Shown: in pieces, positions 7,434 to 18,504 of the stretch
How the letters are laid out: each line of letters begins with the position of its first letter
Position numbering within the stretch: the stretch's first letter is position 1
NCBI GenBank assembly: GCA_902784565.1
Contig: CACZVE010000035.1
Location: 1-36,236 of the forward strand
Length of the DNA: 36,236 nucleotides
Direction: 5' to 3'
Source of the DNA: an uncultured Prevotellaceae bacterium
GTDB lineage: Bacteria > Bacteroidota > Bacteroidia > Bacteroidales > Bacteroidaceae
Notes under the pieces: generated by a model
The model's database searches: none
Told to the model about the DNA's origin: nothing
Seen by the model: only the letters and a program-made list of their open reading frames with translations
Program-made: the position numbers and the translations under genes

Positions 7434-10400
7434 CTACCGTTTGATAAACTTACACGTAGCCTTGTGGCCTTGGTGGTCGGTGACGGTAGCGATGTAGATG
7501 CCTGCTGGCAGTTGTTCTACGGAGACTTCTGCATAGCCGCCACTTAACTGAGCCTGAATGGAAGAGACGGTCTGTCCGGAGGGACTGACAATCCTGACTT
7601 GCAGACGCTCTGTTGAGGTACTGCGGATGGCGAGTGCGCCTTCTGTATAACGGATGCTGATAGGATCGGTGGCATCAGCCATGATGTCGTGGATGCCAGC
7701 TTCATTGGTCTGTTCAACCAAACTCACGTAACTCGACGTGATGTTGGGTTTGGCAATGGTGGGGATGTTCATCACAAAGACTTCGGGGAATCCGTCAGGA
7801 TAACGACCTACACTCTGGTCTCCCTGATGGAGGGAGTAGGTGAGTTGGTCGCACCACGACTCATCGGCTGCGGTCAGTATGACGTCACCGCCCTCGGCAT
7901 CGAGTTTGAAGTCGGAATGCAGTTGTGAGAGGGGTTCGAGTTTGTCGCACCAGATGACGAGATAACCATGTGCGGGGATGGTTGTTTCTGTCTTCGTCTC
8001 ACCTTTGGTAATCTGGTATTTCTTGGGCTTGTTCAAGTTGTCGCTCAGGTACATGCCTTCCACGTCGATGGGACTATTGGTGGTGTTGTACAGTTCCACC
8101 CAGTCGTTGTGCTTGAAATACTCATTGACGAAAGCACTGTTGGCTGCGCTGACCTCATTGATGCGAACGGGTGTAACGCCTTGCCGGGCTTTCTCCTCGG
8201 CAGACAGTGGAGAGAAGCAGGCCACCAGCGACAAGGCATTGTCGGCAGGCAGGTCCATCACAGATTCTGTGTTGACATAATCATCGGTACTGGATCCTAC
8301 TGTGGTGAAGAGTTCTGCGGCCCAATACTGGTCGCTGGAGGTGTAACTGTTGTTGTGGATCTCGACGGCGATGACGTTCTCGCCACTCTTGAAGAGTGAC
8401 GGCGAGAGTCCCAGTGTTCCCGTCAGGGGGGTGTCGCCAGCGTAACTGGTGGAGAAACTGTCGAAACCGACCTCGCCCTCACGCATGTTGTAGCGTCCTG
8501 CCTCTTTGCCGTTGACATAGACCACGAAACCATCGTCTACGCCGTAGTTCAACAGGAAGACATCACTGCGTGTAGGGGTAGCGCTGAGAGTGATGGTCTT
8601 GCGGAAGTAGGTAGTGGGATTCTTCTGGTTGGGGTCTGAGCCGTAACTGACGGTGGTCTTCACTCCTTCCATCTTATAACCCAACGGTGCTGGACCGGAT
8701 GCCCATGAGTTGTCGTTGAAGTTGCTGGCGGTCCAGTTGGACGGGGCTGCCCCCTTGTCGTAGTATTTCCAGGTGTCGTTGTTCTTGATGAGTTGGACGG
8801 AGGCGCTGGCACCTTTCTTCCATCCTGTGAAAATATAACCTACGGGTGCCTTGGCCTCAAGGGTGACAGGTGCAAACAATTGTCCGTCAAAGGCGGCATA
8901 AGGCACGTTCAGACCGTTGATATAGAGACTGGCCCCTTCCGTATCAGCAGCCAGCGTGACACTCTGTTTCTTGGCATTGGAGAGTTTCAGGGGCCGGTAC
9001 TGTTGCAGTTGCCCCATCTTGTTGCCCAGCCAACTATTCAGATTGTCCTTGATCTTGTTAGCGGCTCTGTCGGGTACACAATCGTCATACTCCGACATCG
9101 GACGCATGGCATCGGCCAGTTCATCCACGATGCTGGAGGCGCGATCTTTCTCAAAGACACTGCCGGCAACGATGCAGAAAGTATCGATGAACTTCTTGCG
9201 GAACTCTTCGTGCTTGAGCAGGTTCTGGAAGAGTTGCACCATGTTCACCCAGTCATAGTCTTCGATGGTGGAGATGGTACGGTCCCAGGGATTGAAGGCA
9301 TAGTCGAGGTCGAAGCATATAAAACGGAACCGTCCGTCGTTCCGACTGCGGTAGGCCTTCACATTATTCTCGGGCCAGTCGTCGTTGCCGATATACAGTT
9401 CGGTAGCCATGTAGTTACAGAACTCGTCGATGTCGAGCAACTGCTTCACCTCGTCGTATACGCCGGCCTGATTGATCTTCTCGCTGAGGCCGACAAGGTG
9501 GAGATAGGCTTCGTCGGTACCGTTCTTGAACGTGCTGTTCTCGAAGTTGTCCAGTTCCTCGTCGTCATAACCCCAGTTGGCGTAGGCAAATTTGTCGTTG
9601 TTGGGCTCACGCAGGTTCAAGACCCCGCGGAACTCTCCGTTGATGAACTCTGCTATCTGAACGGTGCTCTGTACATCGAGATCGATGCCGGAGCGTTGGA
9701 TGATAGTAGTCAGGGCAGGATCCATAAAGCGGGCATGATTGGTCCAGTAGTCATTGCCGCCGTTGCGCAGCAGGATAACCTTGTTACGGATATAAGGCTT
9801 CTGGGGGAAGAAGGGGTAGTCGAGGTGGTTCAGACCGTCGAAGATCTTATTGGACTTCAGTTTCATGGAACGGGGATTGATGGAACGCGTCCATCCGCCG
9901 GAGACACTGATGTTCACATCCTGATTGAAGAGCATGCCCTCCGTCGGACTGATGTAACTGAAGTTCACAGGACGGTCCCAATCCATATTGTAGTTGCGGG
10001 GCTGGTTCTGTCCGTTGCCGGTCTTGCCGTTGGTGCCGTCACCGTCGCAGTCAATACCGATCTTCGGATCCCAGAAGTACCGTTCATCGCCGACGATGCT
10101 GACGATGGGGATGGTGAATTCCCTGTCTGACTTGATATAACTGCGCGTGACGGGCGGGCTGGGCAGATAACCGTCCTGGAAGAGGCGGAACACAAAACAG
10201 GTGGTCTTGTCGATGCTGAACTTACCGCTCATCTCCTTGCCGTTGGCGGTGGGCAGACTACCGTTGGTGGTGTAGCGCAGCGTGGCACCCTCGGGAACCT
10301 CTATCTTTACCTTCAGCGTGCCACTGAAGAGTTGACTGCCTTGGTCTACCACAGGTGCCGGCAACCGTTTGTCGGCGAAGACGGCTGTGGCATTCGTGGC

Positions 10401-10832
10401 ACCAGGTGTGGCGTCAGCCGTCCATCCCCAATCGTCACCGCCATCGGTCTTACGGGCCCAGGCCGTATGGCTGATGGCCTCGGGATAGGTCTGGCTCGTG
10501 ATGAGTTGCCCCTTGTTGTCACTCAGATAGATGGTGGCCCCGTCGCAGAGGAGTTTAAAAGGCGCCTGGTTGTCCTTGATATCATTGCTGCCGAGCCATA
10601 CCACCCTGAAGCCCTTTGCCGGGATAGTACCCATGTCTTGGGGCATCTGCCACATCGTCAGATTATCCGGATCATAACTGAGGTACATACCACCGATATT
10701 GACCGCCTGATCACTGGGGTTATATAGTTCTATCCAACTGTCAAAGTTGATGGCGGGACTCATCACCTCGCCTGCATTGGAGGCCATCAGTTCATTGATG
10801 ACCAGAACGATAGATAATAGACTCGACCACAT
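7434..10832 (-). CDS. Secreted CotH-family kinase with two lamin-tail domains
   Basis: The protein has 1132 residues. A lamin-tail domain spans about 10-150 (VINELMASN, WIELYNPSD), followed by a chitobiase-C-like beta domain (about 158-235). A CotH kinase region follows (about 240-610, with RNGGNDYW, LNLREPNNDKF and FDLDYAFNPWD). Beta-sandwich regions (about 690-850) precede a second lamin-tail domain (about 890-1020, INEVSAANS, WVELYNTT) and a T9SS-like tail ending FIKR. CotH proteins are atypical protein kinases known from spore coats; the substrate here is unknown. The leader is odd: the only start puts LVINELMASN right after eleven hydrophobic residues, with no positive charge, and an in-frame TAG lies three codons upstream. 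A short or hidden signal peptide is inferred. Confidence 0.85.
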   Translation of the reverse strand: MWSSLLSIVLVINELMASNAGEVMSPAINFDSWIELYNPSDQAVNIGGMYLSYDPDNLTMWQMPQDMGTIPAKGFRVVWLGSNDIKDNQAPFKLLCDGATIYLSDNKGQLITSQTYPEAISHTAWARKTDGGDDWGWTADATPGATNATAVFADKRLPAPVVDQGSQLFSGTLKVKIEVPEGATLRYTTNGSLPTANGKEMSGKFSIDKTTCFVFRLFQDGYLPSPPVTRSYIKSDREFTIPIVSIVGDERYFWDPKIGIDCDGDGTNGKTGNGQNQPRNYNMDWDRPVNFSYISPTEGMLFNQDVNISVSGGWTRSINPRSMKLKSNKIFDGLNHLDYPFFPQKPYIRNKVILLRNGGNDYWTNHARFMDPALTTIIQRSGIDLDVQSTVQIAEFINGEFRGVLNLREPNNDKFAYANWGYDDEELDNFENSTFKNGTDEAYLHLVGLSEKINQAGVYDEVKQLLDIDEFCNYMATELYIGNDDWPENNVKAYRSRNDGRFRFICFDLDYAFNPWDRTISTIEDYDWVNMVQLFQNLLKHEEFRKKFIDTFCIVAGSVFEKDRASSIVDELADAMRPMSEYDDCVPDRAANKIKDNLNSWLGNKMGQLQQYRPLKLSNAKKQSVTLAADTEGASLYINGLNVPYAAFDGQLFAPVTLEAKAPVGYIFTGWKKGASASVQLIKNNDTWKYYDKGAAPSNWTASNFNDNSWASGPAPLGYKMEGVKTTVSYGSDPNQKNPTTYFRKTITLSATPTRSDVFLLNYGVDDGFVVYVNGKEAGRYNMREGEVGFDSFSTSYAGDTPLTGTLGLSPSLFKSGENVIAVEIHNNSYTSSDQYWAAELFTTVGSSTDDYVNTESVMDLPADNALSLVACFSPLSAEEKARQGVTPVRINEVSAANSAFVNEYFKHNDWVELYNTTNSPIDVEGMYLSDNLNKPKKYQITKGETKTETTIPAHGYLVIWCDKLEPLSQLHSDFKLDAEGGDVILTAADESWCDQLTYSLHQGDQSVGRYPDGFPEVFVMNIPTIAKPNITSSYVSLVEQTNEAGIHDIMADATDPISIRYTEGALAIRSTSTERLQVRIVSPSGQTVSSIQAQLSGGYAEVSVEQLPAGIYIATVTDHQGHKATCKFIKR

Positions 10833-10852
10833 AGTTCTCTATATTTCGGCTG

Positions 10853-10891
10853 CAAAGGTATGAATAATCGTTGACATATCAAAACGATTAT
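10853..10891 (-). promoter_or_regulatory. CotH gene promoter with overlapping 9-bp inverted repeat
   Basis: Reading the minus strand, TTTG (10883-10880), a 19-bp spacer and TACCTTTG (10860-10853) form a good promoter 20 bp before the ATG. A perfect inverted repeat, ATAATCGTT (10864-10872) and AACGATTAT (10883-10891) with a 10-nt spacer, has one arm in the promoter spacer and the other touching the -33 element. This is the geometry of an operator. The bound regulator is unknown. Confidence 0.7.
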
Positions 10892-10897
10892 GGAACA

Positions 10898-13777
<2,880 letters not shown>

Positions 13778-13792
13778 TCACGCGGTAGCAAA

Positions 13793-13820
13793 TTATTCAC
13801 TTTTCACTATTCACTCCTTA
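13793..13820. repeat. Heptamer tandem repeat across a GH2 stop codon
   Basis: The plus strand reads TTATTCA, CTTTTCA, CTATTCA, CTCCTTA. The repeat fills most of the short gap between the two GH2 genes. It also supplies the TAG stop and last codons (RSE) of the upstream GH2 enzyme. Confidence 0.75.
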
Positions 13821-16224
13821 CGGTGAGTGTGGCTGTTGGCAGACTACTCTTGATGCTAATTTGTGTCATGCCTTTTTTCTGTGCGCTACGTACGACGAGC
13901 AGGGCACGGCCCTTCCATGTCTTTACGCGGGGTGAGGTATAAGGCTCACAGTCCTTGAGGTCGGCAGAAGCAAAGGCCAACAGACTTCCCTGGCCCTTTA
14001 CGATAGCCTCGCAGTCGATGGCAGCCTCAGGACAGACATTTCCCTTACTGTCGATGACCTCGACGGTGACGAAAGCGAGGTCCTGCCCGTCGGCAGTTAT
14101 CACGCTGCGGTCTGGGGTGAGGCGCAGACGTGCCGGCTTTCCTGCGGTACGGAGTGTTTTGATGCGTCCCCAACAAGTCTGAGCACGTAGTGTACCCGCT
14201 TCGTAGGGAACGGTAAAGACGGCCTTGAATTCTGTATCTTGATTGATATTCTTGGTATCGATGAGCTTGTCGTTGAGGAAGAGTTGTACTTGTGGATCCT
14301 TCGTGTAGACTTCCACCTCGATGGCTTTTCCTTCCCAGGAAGGCCAGTTCCAACTTTCCCATGTGGGCCATACGCTCCAGGCGGTCTGGTGAATCTTTCC
14401 GTGGTAGCCATCGGGTTCTTTCACGGCCATATACAAACCGTCATCTTCTATTGGTGTGGAACTCTTCTGGCCATCTTTCCATTCATACATTGGCATGTTC
14501 CGGGTTTTCCAGAGCATCTCGCGGTAGTGACTGATGGGTTTGCGCCAGCCGGTGATATCCACATCGCCGCAGTAGGCCCCGTGCCAGTCGGGGATACCAC
14601 CTTCCACATAATGCTCGCCTTTCGTCTCACCGTCATAATAATTGCGCCCGATGCCAGACTCTCCGAGGTAGTCGAGACCCGTCCAGACAATGTCGCCCAC
14701 CACGTAGGGATAGTCATTGACGATGGCCCAGTTCTTGAAGGCATCACGTGGAAAACTCTCCGTCTGCCACATGACGCGTTCTGGATCGCGCTGGTGGTCG
14801 CTGGCATGTTTGTGGATCATATAGTTGTAGCCCACTACATCGAGCACTTCGGCGTGCGGGTCATAAATTTCCCAGTCACTGTCCCATGAACAGAGGGCTT
14901 CCGTCACAGGACGCGTAATATCCATCGCCAGAATGGCCTGTTTCAGTTTCCGGGCAGTCGTGATGACACGGATGTCCTTGCGTTCCATCACCTCGTTGCC
15001 AATGCTCCAGGCGATGATGCTGGGATGCAGACGGTCGCGCTTCACCATGGCGTAGATGTCGGCACGGTAGCAGGAATCAATGAGGGTGGAGTAGTCGTAA
15101 GGTGTCTTGGCCTCGCGCCAGCCGTCAAAAGCCTCGTCTATCACCAACATACCCAGTGAGTCGCAGGCATCGAGGAAGGCGCGGGTGGTGGGATTGTGCG
15201 ACGTACGGATGAGGTTAAAGCCAGCCTCCTTCATCTGACGTACCTTGCGGATTTCGGCAGCATCGAAGGCCATCGCACCAAGCACACCGTCGTCGTGGTG
15301 TACACAGGCACCGTTGATGAGCAACGGTTTGCCGTTAAGCAAGAAACCTTTTTGTGCGTCGAACGTAGCCGTACGGATGCCGAATTTCACCGTTTGCTCG
15401 TCAATGACCTGTCCCTTCTCCTTTAATCTGACGGTAGCCTCGTAAAGATAGGGATCATCAGGTGACCACAGATGGGGATTGTCGATGGTGTAGCCGAAAC
15501 TGCAGACGGATGATCCGTTGTGCTTCACCACGGTAAAACTCTCCTTCCATCGCTGCTTCATCTCCTCATATAAAGGCATCAGCGTGAAGGTGCCACCTTT
15601 GAAGGTCACCTCGATGTCGTCGATCTCACGGGTTTCCAATCCTTCGTTATCCACGGTCACCATCATATTGACCCTGGCTTGCTTGGTTTTAACTTCCGGT
15701 GTCCAGATTATAACGCCGTTCTCGGCAATATGCATCGCCGTCATCGTCTCTAACCACACGTGACGGTAGATGCCTGAGCCACTATACCAGCGACAGTTGG
15801 GCTGTTGTGAGTTATCTACCTTCACCACGACCTCATTCTGTCGCTTGTCTTTATATAAATAAGGTGTTACATCTGCCGTAAACGGCGTGTAGCCGTAGGC
15901 ATGCTGCCCGGCCTTCTGACCATTGACGAAGATCTCGGCTTTCTGATAGACACCCTCGAAATGCAGTTTCACCCGCTCACTTTTGGGTGTCATAAATGTC
16001 TTGCGGTATTCGCCCTTGCCGCCCTCGAACCAGCCGCCGCCAGTACCAGTGGCTCCCTTACTGGCATCAGGACCAGCGTAGATGTCCCAGTCGTGCGGTA
16101 AGTTCACGCTTACCGTCTTTCCATTGTGCGTAAATGTCCAGTCGCTATCGAAGAGCGTTCGTGTCTGTCCCATTGCACCCATCCATGTGCACAGGGCTGT
16201 TGCAATCATAATGATTCGTTTCAT
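13807..16224 (-). CDS. Secreted GH2 family glycoside hydrolase (DUF4982-type)
   Basis: The protein has 805 residues from the chosen ATG. The start at 16224 gives a clean signal peptide (MKRIIMIATALCTWMGAMGQ) and lies 30 bp after a consensus promoter; an earlier in-frame ATG at 16323 lies upstream of that promoter and is rejected. Domains are a jelly roll (about 22-160), Ig-like domain (about 165-290), TIM barrel (about 290-570), a DUF4982-like domain (about 610-690) and a C-terminal Ig-like domain. Catalytic residues are E411 in WSIGNEV and E489 in WQTESFPRD. Relatives are beta-galactosidases and other exo-acting GH2 enzymes in Bacteroidetes, so the sugar released is uncertain. It is the first gene of a likely two-gene unit with the LacZ-like enzyme. 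Confidence 0.88.
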   Translation of the reverse strand: MKRIIMIATALCTWMGAMGQTRTLFDSDWTFTHNGKTVSVNLPHDWDIYAGPDASKGATGTGGGWFEGGKGEYRKTFMTPKSERVKLHFEGVYQKAEIFVNGQKAGQHAYGYTPFTADVTPYLYKDKRQNEVVVKVDNSQQPNCRWYSGSGIYRHVWLETMTAMHIAENGVIIWTPEVKTKQARVNMMVTVDNEGLETREIDDIEVTFKGGTFTLMPLYEEMKQRWKESFTVVKHNGSSVCSFGYTIDNPHLWSPDDPYLYEATVRLKEKGQVIDEQTVKFGIRTATFDAQKGFLLNGKPLLINGACVHHDDGVLGAMAFDAAEIRKVRQMKEAGFNLIRTSHNPTTRAFLDACDSLGMLVIDEAFDGWREAKTPYDYSTLIDSCYRADIYAMVKRDRLHPSIIAWSIGNEVMERKDIRVITTARKLKQAILAMDITRPVTEALCSWDSDWEIYDPHAEVLDVVGYNYMIHKHASDHQRDPERVMWQTESFPRDAFKNWAIVNDYPYVVGDIVWTGLDYLGESGIGRNYYDGETKGEHYVEGGIPDWHGAYCGDVDITGWRKPISHYREMLWKTRNMPMYEWKDGQKSSTPIEDDGLYMAVKEPDGYHGKIHQTAWSVWPTWESWNWPSWEGKAIEVEVYTKDPQVQLFLNDKLIDTKNINQDTEFKAVFTVPYEAGTLRAQTCWGRIKTLRTAGKPARLRLTPDRSVITADGQDLAFVTVEVIDSKGNVCPEAAIDCEAIVKGQGSLLAFASADLKDCEPYTSPRVKTWKGRALLVVRSAQKKGMTQISIKSSLPTATLTVRSE

Positions 16225-16576
16225 ATCATTTTCATTTTCGTTAGAATTTTGCCACAAAGGTACAATTAAGTGAGCAAAAAACCAAATAATTAAGTATTTT
16301 TGCGAGATAATAGAAAATCGCAATCATCGCGGCAAGCCTGAAATCTGGAAGATTGCATTCTTGAAACAGCATAATCTGTCTGTATTTCCGGACAATTCAT
16401 TTTTGTTTTCCGATGGTATGAGTGAATCTTGTGTCATCACGCTCCAGAAGTGGAGAGGTCTGTCTGAAAAATCAATGTTATCACTTTTGTTTTCCTATGC
16501 CCGGGGGGCAGAAATCTGTCCGAAAACTGGGGCATCATTATGCCCGGTGTGCATAACCTTCCCCGTGATCCAACAA
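16225..16576. other. Gene-free stretch holding the GH2 promoter
   Basis: The only clear content of this 352-bp region is the GH2 promoter near its low-coordinate end. An open plus-strand stretch at 16361-16603 runs into the response-regulator gene, has no recognisable product and no ribosome site, and is not called. Confidence 0.5.
16255..16286 (-). promoter_or_regulatory. Promoter of the GH2 pair
   Basis: On the minus strand TTTG (16286-16283), a 20-bp spacer and TACCTTTG (16262-16255) match the Bacteroidetes consensus. The direct repeat AATTAAGT (16264-16271 and 16288-16295) brackets the -33 element and could be an activator site. Confidence 0.75.
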
Positions 16577-17338
16577 TCATTTCCCCAAGAATTTCGTGTC
16601 TAGATAGGCTTGGAAGGTTTCCTTATAGAGGTCGCCGATGGGGAGGTAGGTGTTGGCATCCATGAGAATGCGGTTCTTGTTCACCTCCTGAATCTTGGTG
16701 AGATTCACGATGTAAGAGCGGTGGATGCGCATGAAGGTATCTGGGAGCCGTTCCTCCATCTTCTTCATCGACAGAAGGGTGATAATGGGCTTTGGTTCGC
16801 CTTCTATCCACACTTTCAAATACTCGCTCATTCCCTCGATATAACGGATGTCGGCGATGCTGACCTTCACCATGCGGTAGTCTGTCTTGAGGAAGAGGGT
16901 GTCGTCATTAGAGGTGAGAGGTGAGTGGAAAGAGGAAAGAGAATTGTCTGCGGCAGAAGTATTCTCATTCCACTCTCCTCTTTCCACTTTCCTCTCTTTT
17001 AGTCGGTTCGCGGCCCGTTGGAAATCTTGTAGGCCAAAGGGTTTGAGCAAGTAATCGACGGCATTGACGCGAAAGCCTTCGACAGCATATTCGGAGTAGG
17101 CGGTAGTGAAGACGATCAGAGGCGGTGCAGAAAGCGACTTCACGAAGTCCATACCGTTGAGGTCGGGCATGTTGATGTCGCAGAAGATGGCATCCACCGT
17201 GTCATGTTCTAGAAACTGACGAGCCTCCAAGGCACTCTGACACTGGGCGGCGAGTTCGAGAAACGACACCTTATTGATATATGTAACAAGTTGTTGCAGG
17301 GCAAGGGGCTCATCGTCGATGGCAAGACATCTGATCAT
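16577..17338 (-). CDS. LytTR-family response regulator
   Basis: The protein has 253 residues. The receiver domain (1-115) has the acidic pocket D8/D9, phospho-acceptor D54 in FCDINMPDLNG and K99 in YLLKPF. The C-terminal LytTR DNA-binding domain (about 148-250) has typical motifs (FLKTDYRMVKVSIADI, MRIHRSYIVNL). The gene overlaps the upstream histidine kinase gene by ATGA, so the two are almost certainly translationally coupled partners. Residues 113-143, the linker between the domains, are encoded by two blocks of 7-bp repeats in opposite orientation (16911-17000). This replaces the usual short linker with a Ser/Glu-rich one. Target genes are unknown; the operon's own promoter is a reasonable candidate. 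Confidence 0.93.
   Translation of the reverse strand: MIRCLAIDDEPLALQQLVTYINKVSFLELAAQCQSALEARQFLEHDTVDAIFCDINMPDLNGMDFVKSLSAPPLIVFTTAYSEYAVEGFRVNAVDYLLKPFGLQDFQRAANRLKERKVERGEWNENTSAADNSLSSFHSPLTSNDDTLFLKTDYRMVKVSIADIRYIEGMSEYLKVWIEGEPKPIITLLSMKKMEERLPDTFMRIHRSYIVNLTKIQEVNKNRILMDANTYLPIGDLYKETFQAYLDTKFLGK
16911..17000. repeat. Two inverted heptamer-repeat blocks in the response-regulator linker
   Basis: Plus-strand units GAGGTGA, GAGGTGA, GTGGAAA, GAGGAAA start at 16911. Units CATTCCA, CTCTCCT, CTTTCCA, CTTTCCT, CTCTTTT run 16966-17000. The second block is close to the reverse complement of the first (shared GTGGAAAGAGGA), so the region can also fold back on itself. Confidence 0.75.
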
Positions 17339-18471
17339 GATAGTGGGATTGTTAGTTCGACAGTATAGACATCCGGATTGTCCTGGATGCGGAGTGCGTA
17401 GTCATGGTCGTAGAGCAGGTTCAGGCGTTTACGGACATTGGCGAGGCCCACGCCGCCCTTTTCCTGATTAGGGACATCTGCCTTTGAATTACAACATGAG
17501 AAACGTAGCGATTCATCCTCCAACGATATCTTCACCTCGATGAACGACTCCTGCTTGTAACTGACTCCGTGTTTGAAGGCATTCTCAATAAACGGGATGA
17601 GTATCAGCGGGGGAATGGTCTTGTCGGGTGCTTCGGCAGGCAGGTCGAGGTCAATCCTCACCTTGTCGGTATAGCGCAACTGCATGAGTTTGATGTAGGT
17701 ACGGATAAACTCCAATTCACGGGTGAGAGGCACACCGTGCTTATCGCCTTCGTAGAGCACGAAACGCATCATCTTCGATAATTCCACGATGGTCTCTTGC
17801 GCCTTTGCCGGGTCGATATCCACCAGTGCATGGATATTGTTGAGCGTGTTCATGAAGAAGTGCGGATTGATCTGATAGTGCAGGTATTCCAACTGCTGTT
17901 CCAGGTTCTGTTTCTCCAAATTCAGGAGTTTCTGATGGTCCCTGCGGCTGCGGAAATAGTATTTCGTGCCAAGGTTGGCACCAAACATTAGCAGGAGTAC
18001 CACGATGGCCAGGATGTCGTGCTCACCGACGATGGGGGGCGGCATGTCTGGACGGTGCATATCCGGACGGTGCATGTCAGGACGGTGTTCGTCGGGAGGG
18101 GGAGGAGGCCGGTGACCTTCTACGATGTGCGACGGCGGACGATGGCCCCTCGGTCTGTCCGGACGACTGCTACACTGGTAGATTATAAATGCCACCAAGA
18201 CTGCAGCCACGATGGAGAAATAGAGTGTGCGTCTGTTCTGATGCACGAGCAGTGGCGCCAGAAACACATTATGAAGGATAAAAAGCAGCAGAAATACCGC
18301 AAACTTCCGCCATACCAGAAACACCTCTGTCCAGTCGAAGGTGAGCATAGGGTCGTTGACGGTACGCACATACAGACTCAGTAGTGGGGCTGCGAAGAGC
18401 AGTCCCCACACTATCAGGTATATCAGGTTCTCCTGTCGTGACTGATGCTTCATCCAGTATATTCTTCTCAT
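17335..18471 (-). CDS. LytS/YehU-type sensor histidine kinase with His/Pro-rich periplasmic loop
   Basis: The protein has 378 residues. Four membrane spans are predicted by eye (about 16-36, 55-75, 83-99, 152-171). Between spans 3 and 4 lies a loop (101-149) rich in His, Pro, Arg and Asp, including three tandem HRPDM units. By topology it should face the periplasm. A His_kinase domain follows, with H204 in NPHFFMNTLNN, and an HATPase region with N297 in PFIENAFKHG. It overlaps the response-regulator gene by ATGA. The loop could bind a metal or a polyanion, which is inference only. An alternative start at 18453 (MKHQSRQ) is possible and has a GAGAAG sequence upstream. Confidence 0.92.
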   Translation of the reverse strand: MRRIYWMKHQSRQENLIYLIVWGLLFAAPLLSLYVRTVNDPMLTFDWTEVFLVWRKFAVFLLLFILHNVFLAPLLVHQNRRTLYFSIVAAVLVAFIIYQCSSRPDRPRGHRPPSHIVEGHRPPPPPDEHRPDMHRPDMHRPDMPPPIVGEHDILAIVVLLLMFGANLGTKYYFRSRRDHQKLLNLEKQNLEQQLEYLHYQINPHFFMNTLNNIHALVDIDPAKAQETIVELSKMMRFVLYEGDKHGVPLTRELEFIRTYIKLMQLRYTDKVRIDLDLPAEAPDKTIPPLILIPFIENAFKHGVSYKQESFIEVKISLEDESLRFSCCNSKADVPNQEKGGVGLANVRKRLNLLYDHDYALRIQDNPDVYTVELTIPLS

Positions 18472-18504
18472 AAGAAATAACGTGGAAAACCAATAAATAT
18501 TGCA

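Noticed and set aside
8793-10130. Long open frame antisense to the CotH gene
   Set aside because: Shadow of the CotH coding frame; no domain or signal is seen.
16361-16603. Possible 80-residue gene in the gap between GH2 and the response regulator
   Set aside because: No promoter, ribosome site or recognisable sequence, and it runs into the 3' end of a certain gene.
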